NCBI RefSeq assembly: GCF_002245625.1
Contig: NZ_NOIG01000008.1
Coordinates: forward strand, 496,001-560,000
Length of the DNA: 64,000 nt
Reading direction: 5' to 3'
Origin: Acidovorax kalamii
Lineage (GTDB): Bacteria; Pseudomonadota; Gammaproteobacteria; Burkholderiales; Burkholderiaceae_C
The translations under genes were made by a program, and so were the position numbers. The notes beneath the pieces were generated by a model. It saw only the letters and a list, made by a program, of their open reading frames with translations, did no database searches and was not told the origin of the DNA. Positions 36,677-44,413 of the stretch are shown here, piece after piece; position 1 is the stretch's first letter, and the number at the start of each line of letters is the position of its first letter.

Positions 36677-36745
36677 TTGGGGGTTTCCCGCCCCCCTTTG
36701 TTGGGCGCGTGGCCCGGTGCGGGCCCCGAAACGGGGGGCGCCGCC

Positions 36746-36761
36746 TGGCATGGCTCGTGCA
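36746..36761 (+). promoter_or_regulatory. Sigma-54 promoter of the ammonium transporter gene
   Basis: TGGCATG-GCTC-GTGCA matches the -24/-12 consensus TGGCACG-N4-TTGCA at all but two positions, keeping the GG and GC dinucleotides ten bases apart. It lies 34 bases before the ATG. With the NtrC site, control by nitrogen limitation is very likely. Confidence 0.88.
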
Positions 36762-36794
36762 ATGCGCTGTAACAAATTGCGAAAGGGAGCCTTC

Positions 36795-38168
36795 ATGCGG
36801 GGAGTCTTGCACCGGTTCGTGGCGGTTGTGGGGTTGTGTCTGGGGCTGTATGCCAGTGCGCTGGCGCAGAGCCCGCCCGAGGCAGTGGCCGGTGGGGTGG
36901 CCCCGGCAGCTGCGGCGGTGGCACTCACGCGGCCATCCCTGGCCGCGCAGGACACCGTGAATGCCGCCCACACCGGCTGGATGATGACCTCCACCGCGCT
37001 GGTGCTGCTCATGACTCTGCCGGGCATTGCGCTGTTCTATGCAGGCATGGTGCGCAAGAAGAACGTGCTCAACACCATGGCTAGCGTGGTGGCGATTGCG
37101 GCACTGGTGAGCCTGCTGTGGTTTGCGGCAGGGTACTCCCTCGCCTTCACGCCCGGCAATGCCTGGCTGGGGGGCTGGGAGCGCGCGGGCTTTGCGGGGC
37201 TGGACTTTGACCTGGTGGGCGGCAAGCTCGCCGTGAGCCATGTGGCGCCCCACATCCCCGAATCGGTGTACGCCATGTTCCAGCTCACGTTTGCCATCAT
37301 CACCGCCGCGTTGCTGGTGGGTGCGCTGGTGGAACGCATGCGGTTTTCGGCCATGCTGGTTTTCATCGGCCTGTGGACCCTGGTGGTCTACGCCCCGGTG
37401 GCGCACTGGGTGTGGGAGCCCGGTGGCTGGCTGGCCCAGATGGGCGCGCTCGACTTTGCAGGCGGCTCGGTGGTGCACGTGAATGCGGGCGTGGCCGGGC
37501 TGGTGTGCGCCTGGTTCCTGGGCCGCCGCACGGGCTACGGCCGCGAGCCCTTTGAGCCCTACAGCCTGGGGCTCACCATGGCGGGCGCGGGCCTGTTGTG
37601 GGTGGGCTGGTTCGGCTTCAACGCGGGTTCGGCCGTGGCCGCCGACGGGCGTGCCGGGCTGGCCATGGCGGTGACGCACCTGGCCGCTGCGGCCGGGGCG
37701 CTGGCGTGGATGCTGGGCGAATGGGTGGTGCGTGGACGCCCGTCGCTGCTGGGGCTGTGCTCCGGTCTGGTGGCGGGGCTGGTGGCCATCACACCCGCTG
37801 CCGGTTTTGTCACGCTGCGCTCGGCCGTGGTGATTGGCCTGGTGGCCGGGCTGGCCTGCTACTGGGGCGCCACGGGGCTCAAGCGTCTGCTGCGGGTGGA
37901 CGACTCACTGGACGTATTTGGCGTGCATGGCATTGGCGGCATCGTGGGCTCGCTGCTCACGGGCGTGCTGGCCAGTCGCACGGTGGGTGGTGTGCCGGGC
38001 AGCCTGCTCACCCAGGCCATTGGTGTGGGCGCCGTGATGGCCTACAGCCTGGTGGTGACGGCCGCGCTGCTGTGGCTTGTCAACTTTGCGATGGGCCTGC
38101 GGGTGGACGAACAAAGCGAGCAGACCGGGCTCGACATCGCCCAGCACCGCGAGCACCTTGGGGGGTGA
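36795..38168 (+). CDS. amtB: Ammonium transporter
   Basis: 457 residues: a cleavable signal peptide (ending near ALAQ), then eleven hydrophobic helices. Family motifs GIALFYAGMVRKKNVLNTM, GALVERMRF, WVWEPGGWL, DFAGGSVVHVNAG (pore His) and FGVHGIGGIVGSLLTGV are present. Start ATG 36795 has GGGAG seven bases upstream and sits just after the sigma-54 promoter; a longer in-frame reading from 36561 crosses the promoter and is rejected. No glnK-type PII gene precedes it, unlike the usual glnK-amtB order; a small unknown gene follows instead. Confidence 0.95.
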   Translation: MRGVLHRFVAVVGLCLGLYASALAQSPPEAVAGGVAPAAAAVALTRPSLAAQDTVNAAHTGWMMTSTALVLLMTLPGIALFYAGMVRKKNVLNTMASVVAIAALVSLLWFAAGYSLAFTPGNAWLGGWERAGFAGLDFDLVGGKLAVSHVAPHIPESVYAMFQLTFAIITAALLVGALVERMRFSAMLVFIGLWTLVVYAPVAHWVWEPGGWLAQMGALDFAGGSVVHVNAGVAGLVCAWFLGRRTGYGREPFEPYSLGLTMAGAGLLWVGWFGFNAGSAVAADGRAGLAMAVTHLAAAAGALAWMLGEWVVRGRPSLLGLCSGLVAGLVAITPAAGFVTLRSAVVIGLVAGLACYWGATGLKRLLRVDDSLDVFGVHGIGGIVGSLLTGVLASRTVGGVPGSLLTQAIGVGAVMAYSLVVTAALLWLVNFAMGLRVDEQSEQTGLDIAQHREHLGG

Positions 38169-38211
38169 CCCACAGTTCCCTAGATGACTGAAATGCCGTA
38201 AGGAGCCGACC

Positions 38212-38538
38212 ATGCCCGATTCCGACAAGCTTGCCATTGCCGCCCATCTGCACGTGCTGCTGCGCCGCAAGACGGGGCGCGTGACCGACACCGAATGGAT
38301 GGCGGCCAATGCCGAGTACGCGCTGGAGATCGTGCGCTTTGCGCGCCTGCGTGCGCAGGAGGACAACGTGCCCGAGCTGGCCGAGTGGGCCGACCGGCTC
38401 GACCACGCCGTGCACCAGGAACCTGCGCCCGCAGCGCGCAAGCCCTTGCTGGATGTGGCCGCGCAGGCGGTGCGCCAGCGCCTCGCTCCACCACCGCCTC
38501 CGCCCGAAGTGCCGCGCTACGTGGGCGGCATCCGCTGA
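38212..38538 (+). CDS. Small protein of unknown function downstream of amtB
   Basis: 108 residues, soluble, helical N-terminal two-thirds (HLHVLLRRKTGRVTDTEWMAANAEYALEIV) then a Pro-rich tail (PPPPPPEVPRYVGGIR). AAGGAG nine bases before the ATG is a strong ribosome site. 43 bases after amtB on the same strand, so likely part of the nitrogen-regulated transcript. I do not recognise a family; the size fits small conserved proteins seen in Comamonadaceae. Function unknown. Confidence 0.75.
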   Translation: MPDSDKLAIAAHLHVLLRRKTGRVTDTEWMAANAEYALEIVRFARLRAQEDNVPELAEWADRLDHAVHQEPAPAARKPLLDVAAQAVRQRLAPPPPPPEVPRYVGGIR

Positions 38539-38563
38539 CCGGGCTTGCGCGATCCCTTGAGGG

Positions 38564-40252
38564 TCAGGCCTTCCGCGCGGCGATGATCCACTCCGCCGCT
38601 TTCTCCGCCATCATCAGCGTGGGCGAGTTGGTGTTGCCGCTGGTGATGGTGGGCATGGCGCCCGCATCCACCACGCGCAGGCCGGCCACCACGCCGCCGC
38701 GCCCGTCGCGCACGCGCAGCTGCGCGTCCAGCACGGCCATCGGGTCGCCGTCGCGGCCCATCTTGGTGGTGCCCACGGGGTGGAAGATGGTGGTGGCAAT
38801 GTCGCCCGCCAGGCGTGCCAGGTCTTCGTCGCTTTCAAACTGCACGCCGGGCTTCCACTCTTGCGGCTGGTACCTGGCCAGCGCGGGCTGGGCCACGATG
38901 CGGCGCGTCACACGCAGGCTGTCGGCCGCCACCTGGCGGTCTTCGGGCGTGCTGAGGTAGTTGGGCGCAATGGCGGGGGCGGCCTTGAAGTCGGCGCTCT
39001 TGATATTCACCGTGCCCCGGCTCGTGGGGTTGAGGTTGCACACGCTGGCGGTAAAGGCCGGAAAGCTGTGCAGCGGCTCGCCAAACGCATCCAGCGACAG
39101 CGGCTGCACGTGGTATTCGATGTTCGGGTAGGGCTGGTCGGGGCTGCTGCGGGTGAACGCGCCCAGCTGCGAGGGCGCCATGCTCATGGGCCCGCTGCGC
39201 TTGAGCGCGTATTCAAGCCCGATCTTGGCCTTGCCGACCAGCGAGCTGGCCATGGTGTTGAGCGTCTGCACGCCCTGCACCTTGAACACTGCGCGGATCT
39301 GCAGGTGGTCTTGCAGGTTGGCACCCACGCCGGGCAGGTCCACCTTCACCTCCACGCCGTGCTGGCGCAGCAATGCGGCGGGTCCGATGCCCGACAGCTG
39401 CAGCAGCTGGGGCGAGTTGACCGCGCCCGCGCTCAGGATCACCTCGCCCGTGGCGCGGGCGGTGACCATCTCCTGGCCGTCCCACACCAGCACACCGGTG
39501 CAGCGCTGGCTGCCGTCGGGCTGGGTTTCGAGTATGAGCTTGGAGGCCTGTGCACTGGTCCACATCTCGAAGTTGGGGCGGCCATAGCAGGTGGGCCGCA
39601 AAAAGGCCTTGGCGGTGTTCCAGCGCCAGCCGCTCTTCTGGTTGACCTCGAAGTAGCCCACGCCTTCGTTGCTGCCACTGTTGAAGTCGTCGGTGGCGGG
39701 GATGCCGGCCTGCTGCGCGGCGTGGGCAAAGGCGTCGAGCACGTCCCAGCGCAGGCGCTGTTTTTCCACCCGCCACTCGCCGGTGCTGCCGGTGGCCTTG
39801 TTGCCGTGCAGGCGTTTGAAATTTTCGTTCACACCCCCGGGCTGGTCCAGGCGCCAGTGGTCTTCGTGGCGGCGGAAGTAGGGCAGGGCGTTGTCCCAGC
39901 GCCAGCTGGCGTCGCCGGTCAGCTCGGCCCACTGGTCGTAGTCGCGCGCCTGGCCGCGCATGTAGATCATGCCGTTGATGCTGCTGCAGCCGCCCAGCGT
40001 CTTGCCGCGCGGGTAGCGCAGGGTGCGGCCGTTCAGGCCCGCGTCGGGTTCGGTGTTGTAGAGCCAGTCGGTGCGCGGGTTGCCGATGCAGTACAGGTAG
40101 CCCACGGGGATGTGGATCCAGTGGTAGTCGTCCTTGCGGCCCGCCTCGATCAGCAGCACGCGGTGGCGGCCGTCGGCGCTCAGGCGGTTGGCGAGCAGGG
40201 CACCGGCCGTGCCCCCGCCGATGATGATGGTGTCAAACGTGGTGTCGCTCAT
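38564..40252 (-). CDS. GMC-family FAD oxidoreductase (choline/alcohol dehydrogenase type)
   Basis: 562 residues. The ADP-binding motif IIIGGGTAGALLANRLS is near the N-terminus, followed by YPRGKTLGGCSSINGMIYMRG (GMC signature 1) and GEVILSAGAVNSPQLLQLSGIG (signature 2); HPVGTTKMG carries the catalytic His of the C-terminal part. It should oxidise an alcohol, for example choline, a polyethylene-glycol or another primary alcohol, in the cytoplasm. Start ATG 40252; an ATG six codons upstream (40270) is possible. No betaine genes or regulator adjoin, so the substrate is open. Confidence 0.92.
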   Translation of the reverse strand: MSDTTFDTIIIGGGTAGALLANRLSADGRHRVLLIEAGRKDDYHWIHIPVGYLYCIGNPRTDWLYNTEPDAGLNGRTLRYPRGKTLGGCSSINGMIYMRGQARDYDQWAELTGDASWRWDNALPYFRRHEDHWRLDQPGGVNENFKRLHGNKATGSTGEWRVEKQRLRWDVLDAFAHAAQQAGIPATDDFNSGSNEGVGYFEVNQKSGWRWNTAKAFLRPTCYGRPNFEMWTSAQASKLILETQPDGSQRCTGVLVWDGQEMVTARATGEVILSAGAVNSPQLLQLSGIGPAALLRQHGVEVKVDLPGVGANLQDHLQIRAVFKVQGVQTLNTMASSLVGKAKIGLEYALKRSGPMSMAPSQLGAFTRSSPDQPYPNIEYHVQPLSLDAFGEPLHSFPAFTASVCNLNPTSRGTVNIKSADFKAAPAIAPNYLSTPEDRQVAADSLRVTRRIVAQPALARYQPQEWKPGVQFESDEDLARLAGDIATTIFHPVGTTKMGRDGDPMAVLDAQLRVRDGRGGVVAGLRVVDAGAMPTITSGNTNSPTLMMAEKAAEWIIAARKA

Positions 40253-40332
40253 GGGTGAAGGGGCGGGCAATGAGGGGGTTGTAACGGTGGGCCATTGTGC
40301 GGATCGCCCAAGCCCTGTCGATAGGGTGTGTG

Positions 40333-40402
40333 CGGGTTGCTACATATTTGGTAGCTGTTGGGGTTTGCTGGTAGCGCGCTGGGCCCTGTTTTGATAATAA
40401 TT
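40333..40402 (+). repeat. Short dispersed repeat (ATAGCT family), diverged copy
   Basis: CATATTTGGTAGCTGTTGGG, then GGTAGCGCGCTGGGCCCTG and TTTTGATAATAATTA. Lies between the divergent GMC oxidoreductase and Mla operon, in their shared promoter region. Confidence 0.55.
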
Positions 40403-40539
40403 ACATGCCATCGGGGCTGGCCTGTGCTTGGCGCCCGCTTGCCCGGTGGGGCGGGCAGGGTGGGGTCCGCTACCATGCACCCTCTTCCTTGCTGCTTCTT
40501 GACTGTCACCTACCTCTGGCTGCTTGCGCAGCCCGGCCC

Positions 40540-41664
40540 ATGACCGACCACACCCCCCGCATTGTTCGCACCGAGACGCCCCAGGGGCCATGTGCGCAGC
40601 TGCGCGGGCGCTGGGGCGCGGCCGAGCTGGGTTCCGAGTCGCAGTGGGAGGCCGTGTCCGAGCAGTTGCGCGGCTGCCCTGCAGAGCCTGCCCTGGGCTG
40701 GGACCTGCGGGAGCTGCAGTGGCTGGACCATGTGGGCGCGCAGCTGCTGTGGAACCACTGGCAGCACGCCTGGCCCGCACAGCTGGCCTGCACCGAGGGC
40801 CAGCGCACCATGCTGTCGCGCGTGGCGCAGTTCACCTGCATGGCCCCCCCGCCCGAGCCCTGGCGCCTGGGAGACCAGATCGACCACCTGGGCGTGCTGG
40901 TGCTGCATGGTGTGGACCATGCCCGCCACCTGCTGGAGATGGTGGGCCAGCTGGTGCTGGACCTCGTGCGCCTGGCGCGCGCCCCGCGCAAGGGGCCGTG
41001 GCGCGATGTGTCCGGCCACCTGTACCGCATGGGCGCCACGGCGCTGCCCATCACGGCGCTGGTGGGTTTTTTGATCGGTGTGGTGCTGGCCTACCTCATG
41101 AGCTTGCAGCTGCGGCAGTTTGGTGCCGAGTCCTTCATCGTCAACATCCTGGGCATTTCGCTGATCCGCGAGCTGGGCCCAATGCTCGCTGCCATCCTGG
41201 TGGCAGGGCGTTCGGGCTCGGCCATCACGGCCCAGATCGGCGTGATGCGCGTGACCGAAGAGCTGGACGCCATGCGCGTGATGGGCATCCCGCACGGTTT
41301 CCGGCTGGTGATGCCACGCACGCTGGCGCTGGCGCTGGCCATGCCGCTCATCAGCGTGTGGACCACGCTGGCCGCGCTGGCGGGCGGCATGCTGGCGGCC
41401 GACATTGCCATGGATATCTCGCCGTCGTACTTTGTGCAGGCACTGCCCGCCGCCGTGAAGGTGGGCAACCTCGGGCTGGCCATGGCCAAGTCGGTGGTGT
41501 TTGGGGCGTTCATCGCCCTCATCGGCTGCCACTGGGGCCTGCGCGTCAAGCCCAATACACAAAGCCTGGGCGAGGGCACGACGGCCTCGGTGGTGTCGTC
41601 CATCACCATGGTGATCATCGTGGACGCACTGTTTGCGGTCGCCTTCAAAAACATTGGTATCTGA
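40540..41664 (+). CDS. MlaE-type lipid ABC transporter permease with N-terminal STAS domain
   Basis: 374 residues: an N-terminal STAS-like domain (~1-95, LRELQWLDHVGAQLLW) fused to an MlaE/YrbE permease (~110-374). Permease motifs: GFLIGVVLAYLMSLQLRQFGAESFIVN, RELGPMLAAILVAGRSGSAITAQIG and TEELDAMRVMGI. In E. coli the STAS protein MlaB is separate; here it is part of the permease, as in many MCE-type systems. Start ATG 40540 is chosen (an in-frame start at 40405 is possible but would cross the promoter region). First of four genes moving lipids between membranes. Confidence 0.9.
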   Translation: MTDHTPRIVRTETPQGPCAQLRGRWGAAELGSESQWEAVSEQLRGCPAEPALGWDLRELQWLDHVGAQLLWNHWQHAWPAQLACTEGQRTMLSRVAQFTCMAPPPEPWRLGDQIDHLGVLVLHGVDHARHLLEMVGQLVLDLVRLARAPRKGPWRDVSGHLYRMGATALPITALVGFLIGVVLAYLMSLQLRQFGAESFIVNILGISLIRELGPMLAAILVAGRSGSAITAQIGVMRVTEELDAMRVMGIPHGFRLVMPRTLALALAMPLISVWTTLAALAGGMLAADIAMDISPSYFVQALPAAVKVGNLGLAMAKSVVFGAFIALIGCHWGLRVKPNTQSLGEGTTASVVSSITMVIIVDALFAVAFKNIGI

Positions 41665-42527
41665 TGATGACGGCCCGTACCGCGCTTCCCGAGCACATCC
41701 CCGTCGCCGCGCACGAGCCGCCCATTGTGGACGTGCGTGGCCTGTGGTCGCAGTTTGGCAAGGGCAGCGAAACCTTCACCGTGCACCAGGACCTGAACTT
41801 CAGCGTGCAGCGTGGAGAGATGCTGTCGCTGGTGGGGGGCTCGGGCACGGGCAAGACGGTGCTGCTGCGCCAGATCCTGGGCCTGGCCCGGCCTGCGCGC
41901 GGCAGCGTCACGGTGCTGGGCCGCCCCGCGTCGGAGATGGGGCGCGAGGGCGCGGCCAGCCGGGTGGGCATGCTGTTCCAGCATGGCGCGCTGTTCTCTG
42001 CCTTCAACGTGCTCGACAACGTGGCCTTTGCGCTGCGCGAGCAGGGCACCTTGCCCGATGAGCTGGTGCGCGATGCCGCCCTGGTCAAGCTGCAGATGGT
42101 CGGCCTCAAGCCCGAGCACGCCACGCGCATGCCGGCCGACCTGTCGGGCGGCATGGTCAAGCGCGTGTCGCTGGCGCGCGCGCTCATCATGGACCCGCCG
42201 CTGCTGTTGCTCGACGAGCCCACGGCGGGGCTCGACCCGAGCAGCTCCGACGATTTCTGTGCCCTGCTGCGCGAGCTGCGCGCGGCATTGGGGCTGACGG
42301 TGGTGATGGTCACGCACGACCTGGATACGCTGTTTGCGCTCAGCACTCGCGTGGCCGTGCTGGCCGATAAAAAGGTCATCGTCACCGGCCCGCCCCACGA
42401 GGTGGCGCATTTCAGGCACCCGTTCATCGAACATTTCTTCCTGGGCGAACGTGGCCAGCGTGCCATGGCCCCGGTGCAATCCGTGGAGCCCGCCGTCGCG
42501 CCCACGCCCGCAAAGGAACCCCGCTGA
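41664..42527 (+). CDS. MlaF-type lipid ABC transporter ATP-binding protein
   Basis: 287 residues. Walker A GGSGTGKTVLL, Q-loop LFQHGALFS, the MlaF-like signature LSGGMVKRVSLARAL, Walker B LLLLDEPTAGLDP and H-loop MVTHDLDT. LSGGM with the following K is a family hallmark. Its ATG (41664 or 41667) overlaps the permease stop. A C-terminal tail of 25 residues rich in Pro and Val follows the ATPase domain. Part of the four-gene Mla/MCE operon. Confidence 0.94.
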   Translation: MMTARTALPEHIPVAAHEPPIVDVRGLWSQFGKGSETFTVHQDLNFSVQRGEMLSLVGGSGTGKTVLLRQILGLARPARGSVTVLGRPASEMGREGAASRVGMLFQHGALFSAFNVLDNVAFALREQGTLPDELVRDAALVKLQMVGLKPEHATRMPADLSGGMVKRVSLARALIMDPPLLLLDEPTAGLDPSSSDDFCALLRELRAALGLTVVMVTHDLDTLFALSTRVAVLADKKVIVTGPPHEVAHFRHPFIEHFFLGERGQRAMAPVQSVEPAVAPTPAKEPR

Positions 42528-43489
42528 TGGAAAACAAATCCCACGCCCTCGCTGCCGGCATCTTTGTGCTGGTGGTGGCCGCCATGCTGGCGGGCCTGGC
42601 CGTCTGGCTCACCCGCGACAACGCCAACTACGAGCAGTACGAACTCTCCACCCGCGACGGCGTGAGCGGCCTGCAGCCCCAGGCCGCCGTGCGCTACAAA
42701 GGCGTGGCCGTGGGCAAGGTCACCCGCATCGGCTTTGACCCGCAGGTCACCGGCAATGTGCTGATCCGCATCGCCGTCAACGAGCAGGCGCCCATCAGCC
42801 CCACCACCTTTGCGGTGCTGGGCTACCAGGGCGTCACGGGGCTGGCCCATGTCCTGCTCGACGACGCCGAAAAGCCCTACCCCGAACTGCCCCCTGGCCC
42901 CAGCGGCCTGCCGCGCCTGCCACTCAAGCCCTCGCCCTTTGGCAAGCTGGCCGAGCAGGCCCCCGCCATCCTCACTCAGGTGGAAGAGGCCACGCGCCGC
43001 ATCAACCAGCTGCTGGGTGATGGCAACCAGCAAAAACTCACGGAGGCGCTGTCGAACATTGGCCAGGCTGCGGGCAGCGTCAACACCCTGACTCAGCGGC
43101 TGGATGCCACTGTGACCCAGCGCCTGGACCCGGCCCTGGCCGCGCTGCCGCCTCTGGCCAGCGACGCGCGCCAGACCCTGCAGTCACTGCAGCAGGCGGG
43201 CGCCGGGGTGTCGGCCCTGGCGGCAGATCTGGGCAAGACCACCCAGCGCCTCAACGCCGAAGGCGGCGCCATCGACCAGATCACCCTCGGCACCCAGTCG
43301 CTCGCCCGCGCGGCCGACCAGTTCAGCAACACCACGCTGCCCCGCGTGAACCGAGCCGCCGACGACACCTCGCGCGCCGCCCGCCAGCTGGGGCGCGCGG
43401 CCGGGGGCATCACTGACAACCCGCAGCTGTTCATCTACGGCTCGGGCCGTGTCCCGCCCGGCCCGGGCGAGGCCGGGTTTGCGCCTTGA
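42527..43489 (+). CDS. MlaD/MCE-domain lipid-binding membrane protein
   Basis: 320 residues: one N-terminal transmembrane helix (~8-28), an MCE domain (~38-120, YELSTRDGVSGLQPQAAVRYKG and VTRIGF), then a long helical region (~150-300) with many Ala, Leu and Gln. The long C-terminal helix is like PqiB/LetB-type or MlaD proteins that form a hydrophobic channel through the periplasm. ATG overlaps the ATPase stop. Followed by a dispersed repeat before the fourth gene. Confidence 0.9.
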   Translation: MENKSHALAAGIFVLVVAAMLAGLAVWLTRDNANYEQYELSTRDGVSGLQPQAAVRYKGVAVGKVTRIGFDPQVTGNVLIRIAVNEQAPISPTTFAVLGYQGVTGLAHVLLDDAEKPYPELPPGPSGLPRLPLKPSPFGKLAEQAPAILTQVEEATRRINQLLGDGNQQKLTEALSNIGQAAGSVNTLTQRLDATVTQRLDPALAALPPLASDARQTLQSLQQAGAGVSALAADLGKTTQRLNAEGGAIDQITLGTQSLARAADQFSNTTLPRVNRAADDTSRAARQLGRAAGGITDNPQLFIYGSGRVPPGPGEAGFAP

Positions 43490-43492
43490 GAT

Positions 43493-43720
43493 GAAGCACC
43501 CCCTGAGTCGCCTGCGGAGCCTCCGTGCAGCCACCAGAGGAGGCAACCCTTCGGGGCCGTCCAAGCCTGCGCAGGCAGACTTGGAGCCGCGGCCCTCAGC
43601 CCCTTTCCTTCGGGAGGGGGACGCACCCGGTGGCCTGGCGAAGCCAGTTCCACGGGTGCACTGGGATGTGCCGCGCCCGTTGCGCGCGATGACGGCGAGG
43701 CGGGCGTGGCATGGGTCACT
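43493..43720 (+). repeat. Long GC-rich dispersed repeat (CCCCCTGAG family), longest copy
   Basis: Begins four bases after the MCE gene stop with ACCCCCTGAGTCGCC, then a variable section, GGGAGGGGGACGCACCCGG, GGCCTGGCGAAGCCAGTTCC and ACGGGTGCACTGG. Shares block order with the copies at 10017 and 62841. It separates the MCE gene from the auxiliary lipoprotein gene within the operon. Confidence 0.8.
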
Positions 43721-43738
43721 GAGAAATGGATGGGTACT

Positions 43739-44404
43739 ATGAAAAATATAGCTAAAAGGTCATATGCAGCAGGCGTAAGCGGCATTTTTTGCTTGATTCT
43801 GGCGGGCTGCTCGGCCCTGCCCGCCCCACCCGCGCGCCCGGCGCTGTACGACTTTGGTCCCGGCGCCGTGGCCCCGGCGCCCACCGACCGCCGTGCGCCC
43901 TTGCCGCCGCTGGCCCTGGCCGACGTGGAGGCCACCGGCCTGCCCGAGGGCAGCAACGCCGTGCTCTACCGCCTGGCCTATGCCGACGGCCAGCAGCTGC
44001 GCCCCTACAGCCAGGCCCGCTGGAGCCAGCCGCCCGCCCAGCTGGTGCAGCAGCGCCTGCGCGAACAGCTGGGCCAGCGCCGCGCCATCCTGAAAGCCGA
44101 CGACGGCGCCGCCCAGGCCCGCGACCCGGCCCAGGGCGGCAAGCTGCCGCTGGTGCTGCGCGTGGAGCTGGAGGAATTCAGCCACCTGTTCGCCCGCCCC
44201 ACCGAGAGCAGCGGCGTGGTGCGCCTGCGCGCCACCGTGGTCGAACTGACCCCGGCAGGCGAATCCCTGCGCGGCCAGCGCGTGTTCATCGCCCAGCAGC
44301 CCGCACGCTCTGCGGATGCGGCGGGTGGTGTGGCGGCACTGGCCGAGGCCTCGGGCCGTGTGGCGCAGGAGCTGGCGGAGTGGGTGGAGCAGGTGGGGCG
44401 GTAG
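43739..44404 (+). CDS. ABC-type transport auxiliary lipoprotein (PqiC/DUF330-like)
   Basis: 221 residues. Signal peptide (KNIAKRSYAAGVSGIFCLI) with lipobox ILAGC (Cys ~24), then a domain resembling the PqiC/YmbA family: YDFGPGAV near the start, LPPLALADVEAT, LLYRLAYADGQQLRPY-like segment and SGVVRLRATVVELTPAG. Such lipoproteins sit in the outer membrane as partner of MCE transporters. Start ATG 43739 is chosen, with in-frame ATGs nearby upstream at 43730 and 43706. The first codons overlap a short repeat-like AATATAGCT. It converges with the NDH-2 gene nine bases away. Confidence 0.85.
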   Translation: MKNIAKRSYAAGVSGIFCLILAGCSALPAPPARPALYDFGPGAVAPAPTDRRAPLPPLALADVEATGLPEGSNAVLYRLAYADGQQLRPYSQARWSQPPAQLVQQRLREQLGQRRAILKADDGAAQARDPAQGGKLPLVLRVELEEFSHLFARPTESSGVVRLRATVVELTPAGESLRGQRVFIAQQPARSADAAGGVAALAEASGRVAQELAEWVEQVGR

Positions 44405-44413
44405 GTCGGGGGC

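Noticed and set aside
36459-37679. Minus-strand open frame opposite the amtB promoter and 5' half
   Set aside because: Would overlap the NtrC site, sigma-54 promoter and a conserved membrane protein; composition is that of an antisense shadow. The hairpin at 36521 was considered as its terminator but lies inside it.
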